5,863 nucleotides of DNA from Treponema sp. UBA3819 (GTDB lineage: Bacteria; Spirochaetota; Spirochaetia; Treponematales; Treponemataceae). The stretch spans positions 1 through 5,863 of the forward strand of contig DFDV01000154.1 in the NCBI GenBank assembly GCA_002369025.1. Direction: 5' to 3'. How positions within the stretch are numbered: position 1 is the stretch's first letter; every line of letters starts with the position of its first letter. The notes beneath the pieces are model-generated. The model had not been told where the DNA came from. It saw only the letters and a list, made by a program, of their open reading frames with translations, and made no database searches. Made by a program: the position numbers and the translations under genes. This document shows positions 1 through 5,863 of the stretch, piece by piece.

Positions 1-42
1 TGGATTATAATGCGTTTGCCCTGACATACTTACGGATTTCTC

Positions 43-71
43 TTTTCAAATTTCTTGTTTTTCGCTAGAAT
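43..71 (+). promoter_or_regulatory. Predicted sigma-70-type promoter of tex
   Basis: A -10 hexamer TAGAAT lies at 66-71. A weak -35 candidate TTTTCA (four of six consensus bases) lies at 43-48, giving a 17-base spacer. The expected transcript start is about 78-79, only two or three bases before the ATG at 81. No Shine-Dalgarno sequence lies between, so the mRNA would be nearly leaderless. The -10 resembles TATACT and TAGACT upstream of the next two genes, which supports the call. The weak -35 and the lack of experimental data keep confidence moderate. Confidence 0.5.
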
Positions 72-80
72 GGTTCCACT

Positions 81-2483
81 ATGGAATTTACACAAGAGGC
101 AATCGACGCACTCGTAGTGAACGAAGTCGATATTATGAAAAAAATTGCGGAAGAATTAAATATCCGCGTGGCACAGGTAAGTGCCGTTATCAGTCTGGTG
201 AACGAAGGATGTACCATTCCGTTCATTTCCCGCTATCGCAAAGAAAAGCATGACAACCTGAATGAAGTACAGGTGACCAGCTGTGATCACCTTTTCAAGT
301 CATATAAAAATCTGGAAGAACGCCGTCTGGAAATCGTAAGGGGCATTTTTGCTCAGGGCAAACTGACCGATTCTCTTTACAATGCGGCAATGGGCGCAAA
401 GACCCTTACCGAACTTGAAGATTTGTGGGCTCCCTTTAAGAAAAAGAAGAAGACCCGCGGTATGGTGGCTGCAGAAAAAGGTCTCGAAGCTCTGGCAGAT
501 TTTATCACAGGTGAAAATGACGACGCCGCAGTAGAAGCAGAAGCCGCAAAGTATATCAAAACAGACAATGAAGATGCCGCACTCAATGTGGAAACGGTAG
601 AAGACGCCATTGCAGGTGCAAAGGATATTATTGCAGAGCGTGTTTCTCAGGATACAGACAATCGTGCAGATGTACACAAGCTCTATATGGCAAGCGGTAA
701 CATCATCACCAAGGGCATTGTTCCTGACGGACAGGATGCAGAAACTGCAGAAAAAATGTCTACCTATAAGATGTACTGGGACTACAGTGAACCTCTGAAT
801 CAGGTAAAGCCCCACCGCATTCTGGCAATCAACCGCGCAGAACGTGAAGGTGCTTTGAGCGTAACAATTGATGTTCCTGTAGATGACGCAGTTCTCCTTC
901 TGCAGAAAAAAGTTGCCATTTCAAACAAGTATCACCGTGAAGCGATTGAAGACGGACTTGTTCGCCTGCTCAGCCCGGCTGTTGTGCGCGAAATCCGCAG
1001 CGATGAAACAGACGAAGCGGACGACCACGGTATTGGTATTTTCAGCGAAAACCTGAAGAATCTTTTGATGACTCAGCCTATCAAGGGAAGCCGCGTTCTT
1101 GGAATTGACCCCGGTATCCGCACGGGAACAAAATGTGCCGCTCTGGATGAGACGGGAAAATATCTTGGTTACTTTAAGATTTTCCAGGTGCAGGACCCGG
1201 CAGATGCCTACAAGCAGCTGAATGATGCCATTGACAAGTACGACATTCAGGTAGTTGCCGTAGGTAACGGAACAGGAAGTCCGGAAGTTCAGGCAGTTGT
1301 TTCTAAGGTCATCAGTGAAAACTATTCGGATGCAAACGTGCAGTATACCGTTGTTGATGAAAGCGGTGCATCTGTTTATTCAGCAAGCCCGGTTGCTACT
1401 GAAGAATTCCCGGAACTTGACCTGACTATCCGTGGTGCAATCAGCATGGGCCGCCGTCTGCAGGACCCTCTGGCTGAACTGGTAAAAATTGACCCCAAGG
1501 CAATCGGTGTTGGTCTTTATCAGCATGACGTAAACCAGAAAAAACTTGCCGAGCAGCTGGATGAAGTCGTCGGTTCTGTTGTGAACCAGGTTGGCGTAAA
1601 CCTAAACACGGCAAGTTACATGCTTTTAAAGTATGTTTCCGGCATCAACGCAACCACAGCAAAGAAAATCGTAGCCTACCGCGATGCAAACGGCAAAATC
1701 ACCAGCCGTGAAGACTTAAAGAAAGTACCTGGTCTTGGACCCAAGGCTTTTGAACAGTGCGCAGGCTTTATCAAGATTCCGGAAAGTTCAGATCCTCTGG
1801 ATAACACCTGGGTACACCCGGAAAACTACAATGTGGCGCGGGAAATTCTGCCCTATGTAAAAGAAGGAAAAAAACTCCCGGCAGACTTAAAGAAAAAGCT
1901 TACAGAAACATATGGCATTGGTGAAACAACACTGAATGACATTATCGACGAACTTGGCAAACCCAACCGTGACCCGCGCGACGGATATCCGGCACCAATC
2001 ATGCAGAAGGGTGTTGTAAAGTTTGAAGACCTTACAGTCGGAATGAAGGTGACTGGCAAAATCAAGAACGTAGTTGATTTTGGTGCATTCGTAGATATCG
2101 GTCTGCATGAGACAGGTTTGATTCATATTTCTGAATTGAGCGACACTTTTGTCTCTGACCCCATGGATGTAATCAAAGTTGGTGACGTAAAGGAATTTAC
2201 GATTATCGCTCTGGACACCGACCGTCGCCGCATTTCTTTGAGCTTGAAGAGCGATGCCGGTCAGCGTCTGGCTGGTGCATCAACAGGAAGCGCAGTTTCC
2301 AGCGAGCACAAAGCGGGCGGTAAAAAAGTTGTGGTAATCAAAAAAGGAAGTGGTGCCGCAAACAGCGCCCGCCCTGCCAACCGTGACGCTAACCGCGATC
2401 GTCCCCGCCGTGACTTTGATCGTAACGACAGTGGCGAAACCTACAATCCTTTTGCGTTGGCATTCTCAAAAGGAAGAAAATAG
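81..2483 (+). CDS. tex: Tex: S1-domain RNA-binding transcription accessory protein
   Basis: This is a full-length Tex protein of 800 residues (E. coli Tex is about 770). Tex is a conserved cytoplasmic nucleic-acid-binding protein, related to eukaryotic Spt6 and linked to transcription and RNA metabolism; its exact role is unsettled. Domains in order: a helical Tex N-terminal region from about residue 19, with family signatures IPFISRYRKE (47-56) and ELEDLWAPFK (111-120); a YqgF/RNase H-like domain from about 335, with GIDPG (341-345, Asp343), GNGTGS (395-400) and ESGASVYSAS (427-436); a helix-hairpin-helix region around 505-575, including GVNLNTAS (505-512) and VPGLGPKAFEQCAGF from 549; an S1 RNA-binding domain at about 652-723; and a polar tail rich in Arg, Asn, Asp and Lys ending in a short hydrophobic-then-basic segment, as in other Tex proteins. 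The start at 81 is the first in-frame ATG and sits just after a promoter, but it has no Shine-Dalgarno. Homologues usually begin near residue 19, so the ATG at 135 is an alternative. The gene is followed by its own terminator and is probably monocistronic. Confidence 0.97.
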   Translation: MEFTQEAIDALVVNEVDIMKKIAEELNIRVAQVSAVISLVNEGCTIPFISRYRKEKHDNLNEVQVTSCDHLFKSYKNLEERRLEIVRGIFAQGKLTDSLYNAAMGAKTLTELEDLWAPFKKKKKTRGMVAAEKGLEALADFITGENDDAAVEAEAAKYIKTDNEDAALNVETVEDAIAGAKDIIAERVSQDTDNRADVHKLYMASGNIITKGIVPDGQDAETAEKMSTYKMYWDYSEPLNQVKPHRILAINRAEREGALSVTIDVPVDDAVLLLQKKVAISNKYHREAIEDGLVRLLSPAVVREIRSDETDEADDHGIGIFSENLKNLLMTQPIKGSRVLGIDPGIRTGTKCAALDETGKYLGYFKIFQVQDPADAYKQLNDAIDKYDIQVVAVGNGTGSPEVQAVVSKVISENYSDANVQYTVVDESGASVYSASPVATEEFPELDLTIRGAISMGRRLQDPLAELVKIDPKAIGVGLYQHDVNQKKLAEQLDEVVGSVVNQVGVNLNTASYMLLKYVSGINATTAKKIVAYRDANGKITSREDLKKVPGLGPKAFEQCAGFIKIPESSDPLDNTWVHPENYNVAREILPYVKEGKKLPADLKKKLTETYGIGETTLNDIIDELGKPNRDPRDGYPAPIMQKGVVKFEDLTVGMKVTGKIKNVVDFGAFVDIGLHETGLIHISELSDTFVSDPMDVIKVGDVKEFTIIALDTDRRRISLSLKSDAGQRLAGASTGSAVSSEHKAGGKKVVVIKKGSGAANSARPANRDANRDRPRRDFDRNDSGETYNPFALAFSKGRK

Positions 2484-2510
2484 CGCAGCGGCTAAATGAA
2501 TAGCCTGAAT

Positions 2511-2566
2511 TGAGGGGGCTGTCCTTCCGGGAAATCTGATTTTTCCCAGAGGCGGCCTCTTTTTTT
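2511..2566 (+). terminator. Rho-independent terminator after tex
   Basis: A long hairpin begins 28 bases after the tex stop codon. The outer arm GGCTGTCCTT (2517-2526) pairs with AGAGGCGGCC (2548-2557), with one mismatch and three G-U pairs. The inner arm GGGAAA (2529-2534) pairs perfectly with TTTCCC (2542-2547) around a 7-base loop, leaving CC (2527-2528) as a bulge. A run of seven T at 2560-2566 follows directly. This is a classic intrinsic terminator and separates tex from the next gene. Confidence 0.9.
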
Positions 2567-2594
2567 ATCTCTTCGCTAGTTTTCTAGTTTTTTC

Positions 2595-2622
2595 TTTTCT
2601 TTTTAGAAAGATATGTTATACT
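2595..2622 (+). promoter_or_regulatory. Extended -10 promoter of the 7TM receptor gene
   Basis: TATACT at 2617-2622 is a near-consensus -10, preceded by TG at 2614-2615 with one base between: an extended -10 element. The -35 is poor (TTTTCT at 2595-2600, 16-base spacer, in a T-rich tract), which fits extended -10 promoters. The expected start, about 7 bases downstream, falls on the A of the ATG at 2629, so the transcript would be leaderless. No Shine-Dalgarno lies at usable distance; the purine run GAAAG at 2606-2610 is 18 bases from the ATG and upstream of the -10. A short inverted repeat (TTTCT, four T, AGAAA) at 2596-2609 sits between -35 and -10, but in this T-rich DNA it may mean nothing. 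Confidence 0.7.
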
Positions 2623-2628
2623 GATAAT

Positions 2629-4311
2629 ATGACGGTTCGGCGCATACGCCATTATTTTCTTTCTCTGCTGACTATCTTTGTGATTGTCGTTTGTATTTGC
2701 GCTTCTCTGTCTAACCGTGGAAAAATCAATTCCCTTTATGAAAATATAATCGACTTAAATCCGGGCTGGGATATGGTTACGCCTTCAGCTACCGCCCCCA
2801 AGGGAACGATTGCTCTGGAAAGAACGTTTTCAGTGCGCGAGCTGCAGTCTACAAACGGCGGCCCGACTCTTTTCTTCCGTACAAACAATACATCCGTTGT
2901 CATCCGGGTAAACGGCAATTATATGTATTCCTATGGAATGCTTGGAAAATCATACGTTGGAAATGAATATGGTTCCGCCCTGCATTTTTTCCGCCTGTCT
3001 CATTTTTTCCCCAATGATGTCTTTACAGTAAACATTGAATTCAGCCCGGCATTTCAGCACTATGCGAACAAGGTCTTTTCCAGCGGAACACAAATGCTGA
3101 TTACGCCAAAGATTTATTATGGCTCAAAGGCAGCCTGTCTGCAGGCATATGTGTCGGACTGTTTCATTCCGGCAGGGGTGAGCATTATCATCCTTCTTCT
3201 GGGAATTTCCTATCTTATCCTTACGAGTTCTTTCTGGGTTTTACACAGAAAATATACGCGGAATTTCTGCTACTGGGGCATTTTTTCGCTCATTGTTGGC
3301 GCAGGCTTTTTTATGGAAAGCGGCATGGCGGATCTCTTTATTCCCTATTCTTTTATCCGCTATTTTGCTTCAACACTTCTGCTGGCCATACTGCCGGATT
3401 TATTCCTTATGTACATCAAGACGAGCAAGGTCCTGGCCTACAACACCCGGCTCTGCAATTTCTTTATTGTACACAGCATTGTAAACGCCTTTATAGTTTG
3501 TATCTGCGCCTTTATTCCCGGGCTTCCTTTCAGCTTTGTACGTAATTATATCATCATCTGTCATGCAGTCTACCTCTTCTTTGTGATTGCCATGTTCGTA
3601 AACAACAGCGTCGGTCTTTCAAAATTGCCCAGCATTCCTTCCATGCTGGTTATCATCACTGCAGTGGCAATTCTCATCGACTTTATTCTGTATCTGGTGC
3701 CGCCCTACCGCGATGACATTTTTGGGGTCAGCCGCTACTTCATGCTTGCATACCTCATTACCCGAACGATTGAAGTTATCAACGATTATTTCAGTTCACA
3801 GATTCTTTCTGCGCGGGAAGAAATGTACCGCAGTGTTGTCGTGAGGGATTCTCTGACCGGTGTGCGTACCCGTCCTGCATTCTGGCATTTTCAGAAAGAA
3901 TTCTTTAAGTCTAACAGAACGGTAAACGAAAGACTTTCTCTGGTTTTGTGCGAGATTGTAAATCTGAAGTCGATAAACGAAAAGAGCGGCTATGAGGAAG
4001 GTGATGAAGCACTTAAAACAGTTTCGCAAATTCTCAAACTGCATTTTGGTCAGGAAAACGTCTACCGTCTTGACGGCAGCTGTTTTGGAGTCCTGCTGAT
4101 TGATACTCCTGCTGACAGCATTACACTGAAAATTGCTGAAATAGACAAAATCGTTGATGACTACAATATGTCCCAGGATTTGGGTACAATCCGCCTGAAC
4201 ATGACGGCACAATCTTATTCCATAAAGCAGTATGAGTCATTTGATAAATTCCTCCTGTCCTGCTACACAGAATTAGGCACTTCCCGCAAAGATCTTCTTC
4301 AAAATTTGTAA
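2629..4311 (+). CDS. 7TM sensor membrane protein with degenerate GGDEF domain
   Basis: This 560-residue protein has the layout of 7TM-receptor diguanylate cyclases. A basic N-terminus precedes a membrane anchor at about residues 8-27. A periplasmic, probably beta-sandwich domain spans about 28-178 and contains VIRVNGNYMYSYG (91-103), typical of the jelly-roll-like sensor part of such receptors. Seven hydrophobic segments follow at about 179-205, 212-231, 243-263, 278-299, 307-325, 338-357 and 366-384. A linker helix leads to a cytoplasmic GGDEF-fold domain at about 407-555. The domain opens with DSLTGVRTRPAF (canonical DxLTGLxNRxxF) and keeps the later N450 and GD (458-459). However, the first metal-binding motif DxD reads EIV (442-444), the GGDEF signature reads DGSCF (482-486), and the usual RxxD inhibitory site is absent. 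I infer a signal-sensing membrane protein that probably cannot make c-di-GMP but might bind nucleotide or partner proteins; the ligand is unknown. The start at 2629 gives the expected anchor and follows the promoter directly. The gene ends in tandem stops (TAATAA, 4309-4314), and no intrinsic terminator was seen after it. Confidence 0.88.
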   Translation: MTVRRIRHYFLSLLTIFVIVVCICASLSNRGKINSLYENIIDLNPGWDMVTPSATAPKGTIALERTFSVRELQSTNGGPTLFFRTNNTSVVIRVNGNYMYSYGMLGKSYVGNEYGSALHFFRLSHFFPNDVFTVNIEFSPAFQHYANKVFSSGTQMLITPKIYYGSKAACLQAYVSDCFIPAGVSIIILLLGISYLILTSSFWVLHRKYTRNFCYWGIFSLIVGAGFFMESGMADLFIPYSFIRYFASTLLLAILPDLFLMYIKTSKVLAYNTRLCNFFIVHSIVNAFIVCICAFIPGLPFSFVRNYIIICHAVYLFFVIAMFVNNSVGLSKLPSIPSMLVIITAVAILIDFILYLVPPYRDDIFGVSRYFMLAYLITRTIEVINDYFSSQILSAREEMYRSVVVRDSLTGVRTRPAFWHFQKEFFKSNRTVNERLSLVLCEIVNLKSINEKSGYEEGDEALKTVSQILKLHFGQENVYRLDGSCFGVLLIDTPADSITLKIAEIDKIVDDYNMSQDLGTIRLNMTAQSYSIKQYESFDKFLLSCYTELGTSRKDLLQNL

Positions 4312-4351
4312 TAAAACTCCCCCCAAATTTGCCAATTACGGCTTGAATTCA

Positions 4352-4380
4352 TTGTTTATCGAATTATCCTGTGCTAGACT
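4352..4380 (+). promoter_or_regulatory. Predicted sigma-70-type promoter of the lipoprotein gene
   Basis: The -35 TTGTTT (4352-4357) and -10 TAGACT (4375-4380) are separated by exactly 17 bases, and TG at 4372-4373 adds an extended -10. This is the best-formed promoter in the window. The expected transcript start is near 4387, giving a leader of about 20 bases that carries the Shine-Dalgarno. Its presence argues that the lipoprotein gene is transcribed independently of the receptor gene 95 bases upstream, although no intrinsic terminator was found in 4312-4351 and read-through is possible. Confidence 0.75.
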
Positions 4381-4394
4381 GATAGTGATCGCCT

Positions 4395-4401
4395 AAGGAG
4401 G
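4395..4401 (+). promoter_or_regulatory. Strong Shine-Dalgarno that fixes the lipoprotein start
   Basis: AAGGAGG lies five bases before the ATG at 4407, an almost perfect match to the anti-Shine-Dalgarno. It decides the start codon and contrasts with the two upstream genes, which have no such site. Confidence 0.93.
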
Positions 4402-4406
4402 TTGCT

Positions 4407-5863
4407 ATGAAACCGAGTAGAGCAAAAAGATATTATTTTGTTTTTTCCTCTGTTCTTGCCATTCTATTCTGTTCATGTATTAATTTTTCAGACTTACAGC
4501 TGCCTGAAAACATTAAGGTAAAAACTAATGGCAATTATTCCTTTGCAGCGGGAACACAGAAAAACATGCTGTCTGAATTCATCAATGTAGAGACACTGCA
4601 TGATTCTCTGAAGGGAAATGACACAGAGAATAAGAAAATTTCTGTATATGATTATGACCCCAATTCTTCCGGCGGTACACAGCAGTTCCTGCTTAAATAT
4701 GATTTACCTACCATCCCTCTGAATATGGATGAGACAATGAAAGACATCAATCTTGATAAAATCATGGTAGACGGCATGAGCAGGAAATTTAAGATTGATA
4801 AGCCAAATCTTTCCTTTGACTATCCGGTTGAACTGAATTTTAACGAAATTATTGGAAATAAATTCAGCGCAAACATACCCAGTTTTCCGATTGTGCAGAT
4901 GGGAACAGAAACAAGCATAAGCGTAACTGACCTTGCCATTGTTCCTTCAGCAACTTTCAATGCTTCACCATCATTTACTTCTGCAAGACTGACATCCGGT
5001 ACGCTGGAAATCAGGATGGAGTCTAAGTATCCTCTGCCGGCAAATTATGAACTTGAACTTTCCGCTGAACTTTACAATGGAGACACCTTTGTTTCCGGAA
5101 GCGGCGCACAGACAAATATGGCTGATCCTTCTGTGGGTACTTATGGTGGCGGCGTCATATCAATTCCTCTGGCTGGAAAAACTTTTTCATCAGACTTTAT
5201 ATTAAAGTTTACGGGCAGAACAAATGGTGGTGTTGCCCCCGTCGGTGGTGTCCCCGTCATCAGTTACTTTACGGCTACCGCGACCCTTAAAGATCCGGTG
5301 CTGGCAGAAATTGTCGGAATAACGGTAGATGATCCTTCTTTTTCAAAGACGATAAATGAACCAATTGCGCTGGGCAATGCAAGTGATTACTTAGTTTCCG
5401 GCACTATTGATGAGGGGTCCCTGGCGATGGAACTGTCCATCCCTGAAAGCTGGAAAAATATTACGGTGAATTCAAATTTTTCACTTGAGGGTGCCCTTGA
5501 TATTCCAAACATTCCTGACAGAGCAGGCTCAACAAAGGCAATAGATAAGTATCTTGATCTGGCAGGTAAAAAAATTACGCTGAGAAAATCAAGGACGGAA
5601 GCAAATACACTTTCTGTAAAAGGCACTGTCGGTATCAAACTGGAAAACGCTACGCTTGTCTTTAACTCTGAAAATACAAATCTGAATATGAGTTGTAGGG
5701 GCGACCTCAAAAGCCTTTCTGACGTATATGCAAATGCATCAAAATTTTCTTTCAAAGATGCAAAGACACAGGCGCCTCCCTCTGCCATGAAGCAATATGT
5801 TAAGGAAATGAAACTTAAGCAGATTGCAATAGAGGCTTATTTTAACACAACGCTGGATATTGC
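4407..5863 (+). CDS. Predicted lipoprotein of unknown function, 3' end cut by window
   Basis: The reading frame is open from the ATG at 4407 to the last base: 485 complete codons and no stop. The N-terminus is a lipoprotein signal peptide: a basic start (MKPSRAKR), a hydrophobic core YYFVFSSVLAILF (9-21), then C22-S23-C24. Cys24, with Ser at -1 and Phe at -3, or Cys22 could be the lipidated residue; both fit only a relaxed, spirochaete-type lipobox. The mature protein is therefore expected to be membrane-anchored outside the cytoplasm, in the inner or outer membrane. The rest is polar and rich in alternating hydrophobic residues, Ser, Thr, Asn and Gly, suggesting a mostly beta structure. Two stretches look alike, around residues 197-222 (SGTLEIRMESKYPLP and on) and 336-362 (EGSLAMELSIPESW and on), and may be repeated beta modules. 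I do not recognise the family and assign no function. An adhesin, surface or envelope structural protein is possible but unsupported. Base composition and codon use do not look foreign relative to the neighbours. Confidence 0.85.
   Translation, partial: MKPSRAKRYYFVFSSVLAILFCSCINFSDLQLPENIKVKTNGNYSFAAGTQKNMLSEFINVETLHDSLKGNDTENKKISVYDYDPNSSGGTQQFLLKYDLPTIPLNMDETMKDINLDKIMVDGMSRKFKIDKPNLSFDYPVELNFNEIIGNKFSANIPSFPIVQMGTETSISVTDLAIVPSATFNASPSFTSARLTSGTLEIRMESKYPLPANYELELSAELYNGDTFVSGSGAQTNMADPSVGTYGGGVISIPLAGKTFSSDFILKFTGRTNGGVAPVGGVPVISYFTATATLKDPVLAEIVGITVDDPSFSKTINEPIALGNASDYLVSGTIDEGSLAMELSIPESWKNITVNSNFSLEGALDIPNIPDRAGSTKAIDKYLDLAGKKITLRKSRTEANTLSVKGTVGIKLENATLVFNSENTNLNMSCRGDLKSLSDVYANASKFSFKDAKTQAPPSAMKQYVKEMKLKQIAIEAYFNTTLDI

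Noticed and set aside
1..27. Possible divergent gene on the - strand starting with ATG at 27-25 (MSGQTHYNP) and open to the window edge.
   Set aside because: Nine codons only, no convincing Shine-Dalgarno, and no promoter evident on that strand.
3..68. Open frame on the + strand entering from the window edge (21 codons, TAG at 66-68) that could be the end of an upstream gene; it includes YNAFAL, which resembles YNPFAL near the Tex C-terminus.
   Set aside because: It is too short to judge, another frame also ends nearby (TGA at 22-24), and the resemblance is six residues that do not continue. It overlaps the tex promoter. The sequence left of the window would decide.
300..815. 171-codon open frame on the - strand inside tex.
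   Set aside because: It lies entirely within a well-conserved gene, is Cys-rich with an unnatural composition, and has no expression signals: a shadow of tex.
2572..2579. TTCGCTAG shared with the region upstream of tex (61-68) as a common regulatory motif.
   Set aside because: It sits at different positions relative to the two promoters (overlapping the -10 in one, upstream of the -35 in the other) and is absent before the third gene; chance is the simpler explanation.
2596..2609. Inverted repeat TTTCT-N4-AGAAA between -35 and -10 of the receptor gene as a repressor operator.
   Set aside because: Five-base arms in a T-rich tract are expected by chance, and no similar site occurs at the other promoters.
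3796..4212. 138-codon open frame on the - strand opposite the GGDEF region.
   Set aside because: It is antisense to a recognisable domain and its translation resembles no protein: a shadow frame.
4312..4351. Terminator after the receptor gene, prompted by the C6 tract and the CAAATTTG palindrome at 4324-4331.
   Set aside because: The palindrome is only eight bases with no loop and there is no following T run, so it does not form an intrinsic terminator.
5387..5788. 133-codon open frame on the - strand opposite the lipoprotein gene.
   Set aside because: The + strand frame has promoter, Shine-Dalgarno and signal peptide and runs unbroken for 485 codons; the antisense frame has none of these.

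Overview
The window looks like ordinary chromosome from a spirochaete, most likely Treponema or a close relative. The hints are a moderate GC content, a lipoprotein with a loose spirochaete-type lipobox, and a 7TM-receptor/GGDEF architecture that is frequent in treponemes. No rRNA or other taxonomic marker is present, so this placement is an inference. All three genes are on the + strand, and each has its own recognisable sigma-70-type promoter, so they do not look like one operon.

Layout: (1) Positions 1-80 hold a promoter for the first gene and perhaps the end of an upstream gene. (2) 81-2483 encode Tex, a conserved cytoplasmic RNA-binding protein of 800 residues with every expected domain. 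(3) 2484-2628 hold a strong Rho-independent terminator and the promoter of the next gene. (4) 2629-4311 encode a 560-residue inner-membrane protein: N-terminal anchor, periplasmic beta-rich domain, seven membrane helices and a cytoplasmic GGDEF-like domain that has lost the catalytic signature. (5) 4312-4406 hold a well-formed promoter and a strong Shine-Dalgarno sequence. (6) 4407 to the window end is the first 485 codons of a predicted lipoprotein of unknown function, cut by the window edge.

The most interesting points are these. The promoters of the first two genes put the predicted transcript start at or within a few bases of the AUG, with no Shine-Dalgarno, which suggests leaderless mRNAs; the third gene has a conventional leader. 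The membrane receptor carries a GGDEF domain that is almost certainly inactive as a diguanylate cyclase. The lipoprotein is an unrecognised beta-rich protein with a possible internal repeat. I see no mobile element, CRISPR array, RNA gene or defence system, and no functional link between the three genes beyond being neighbours.
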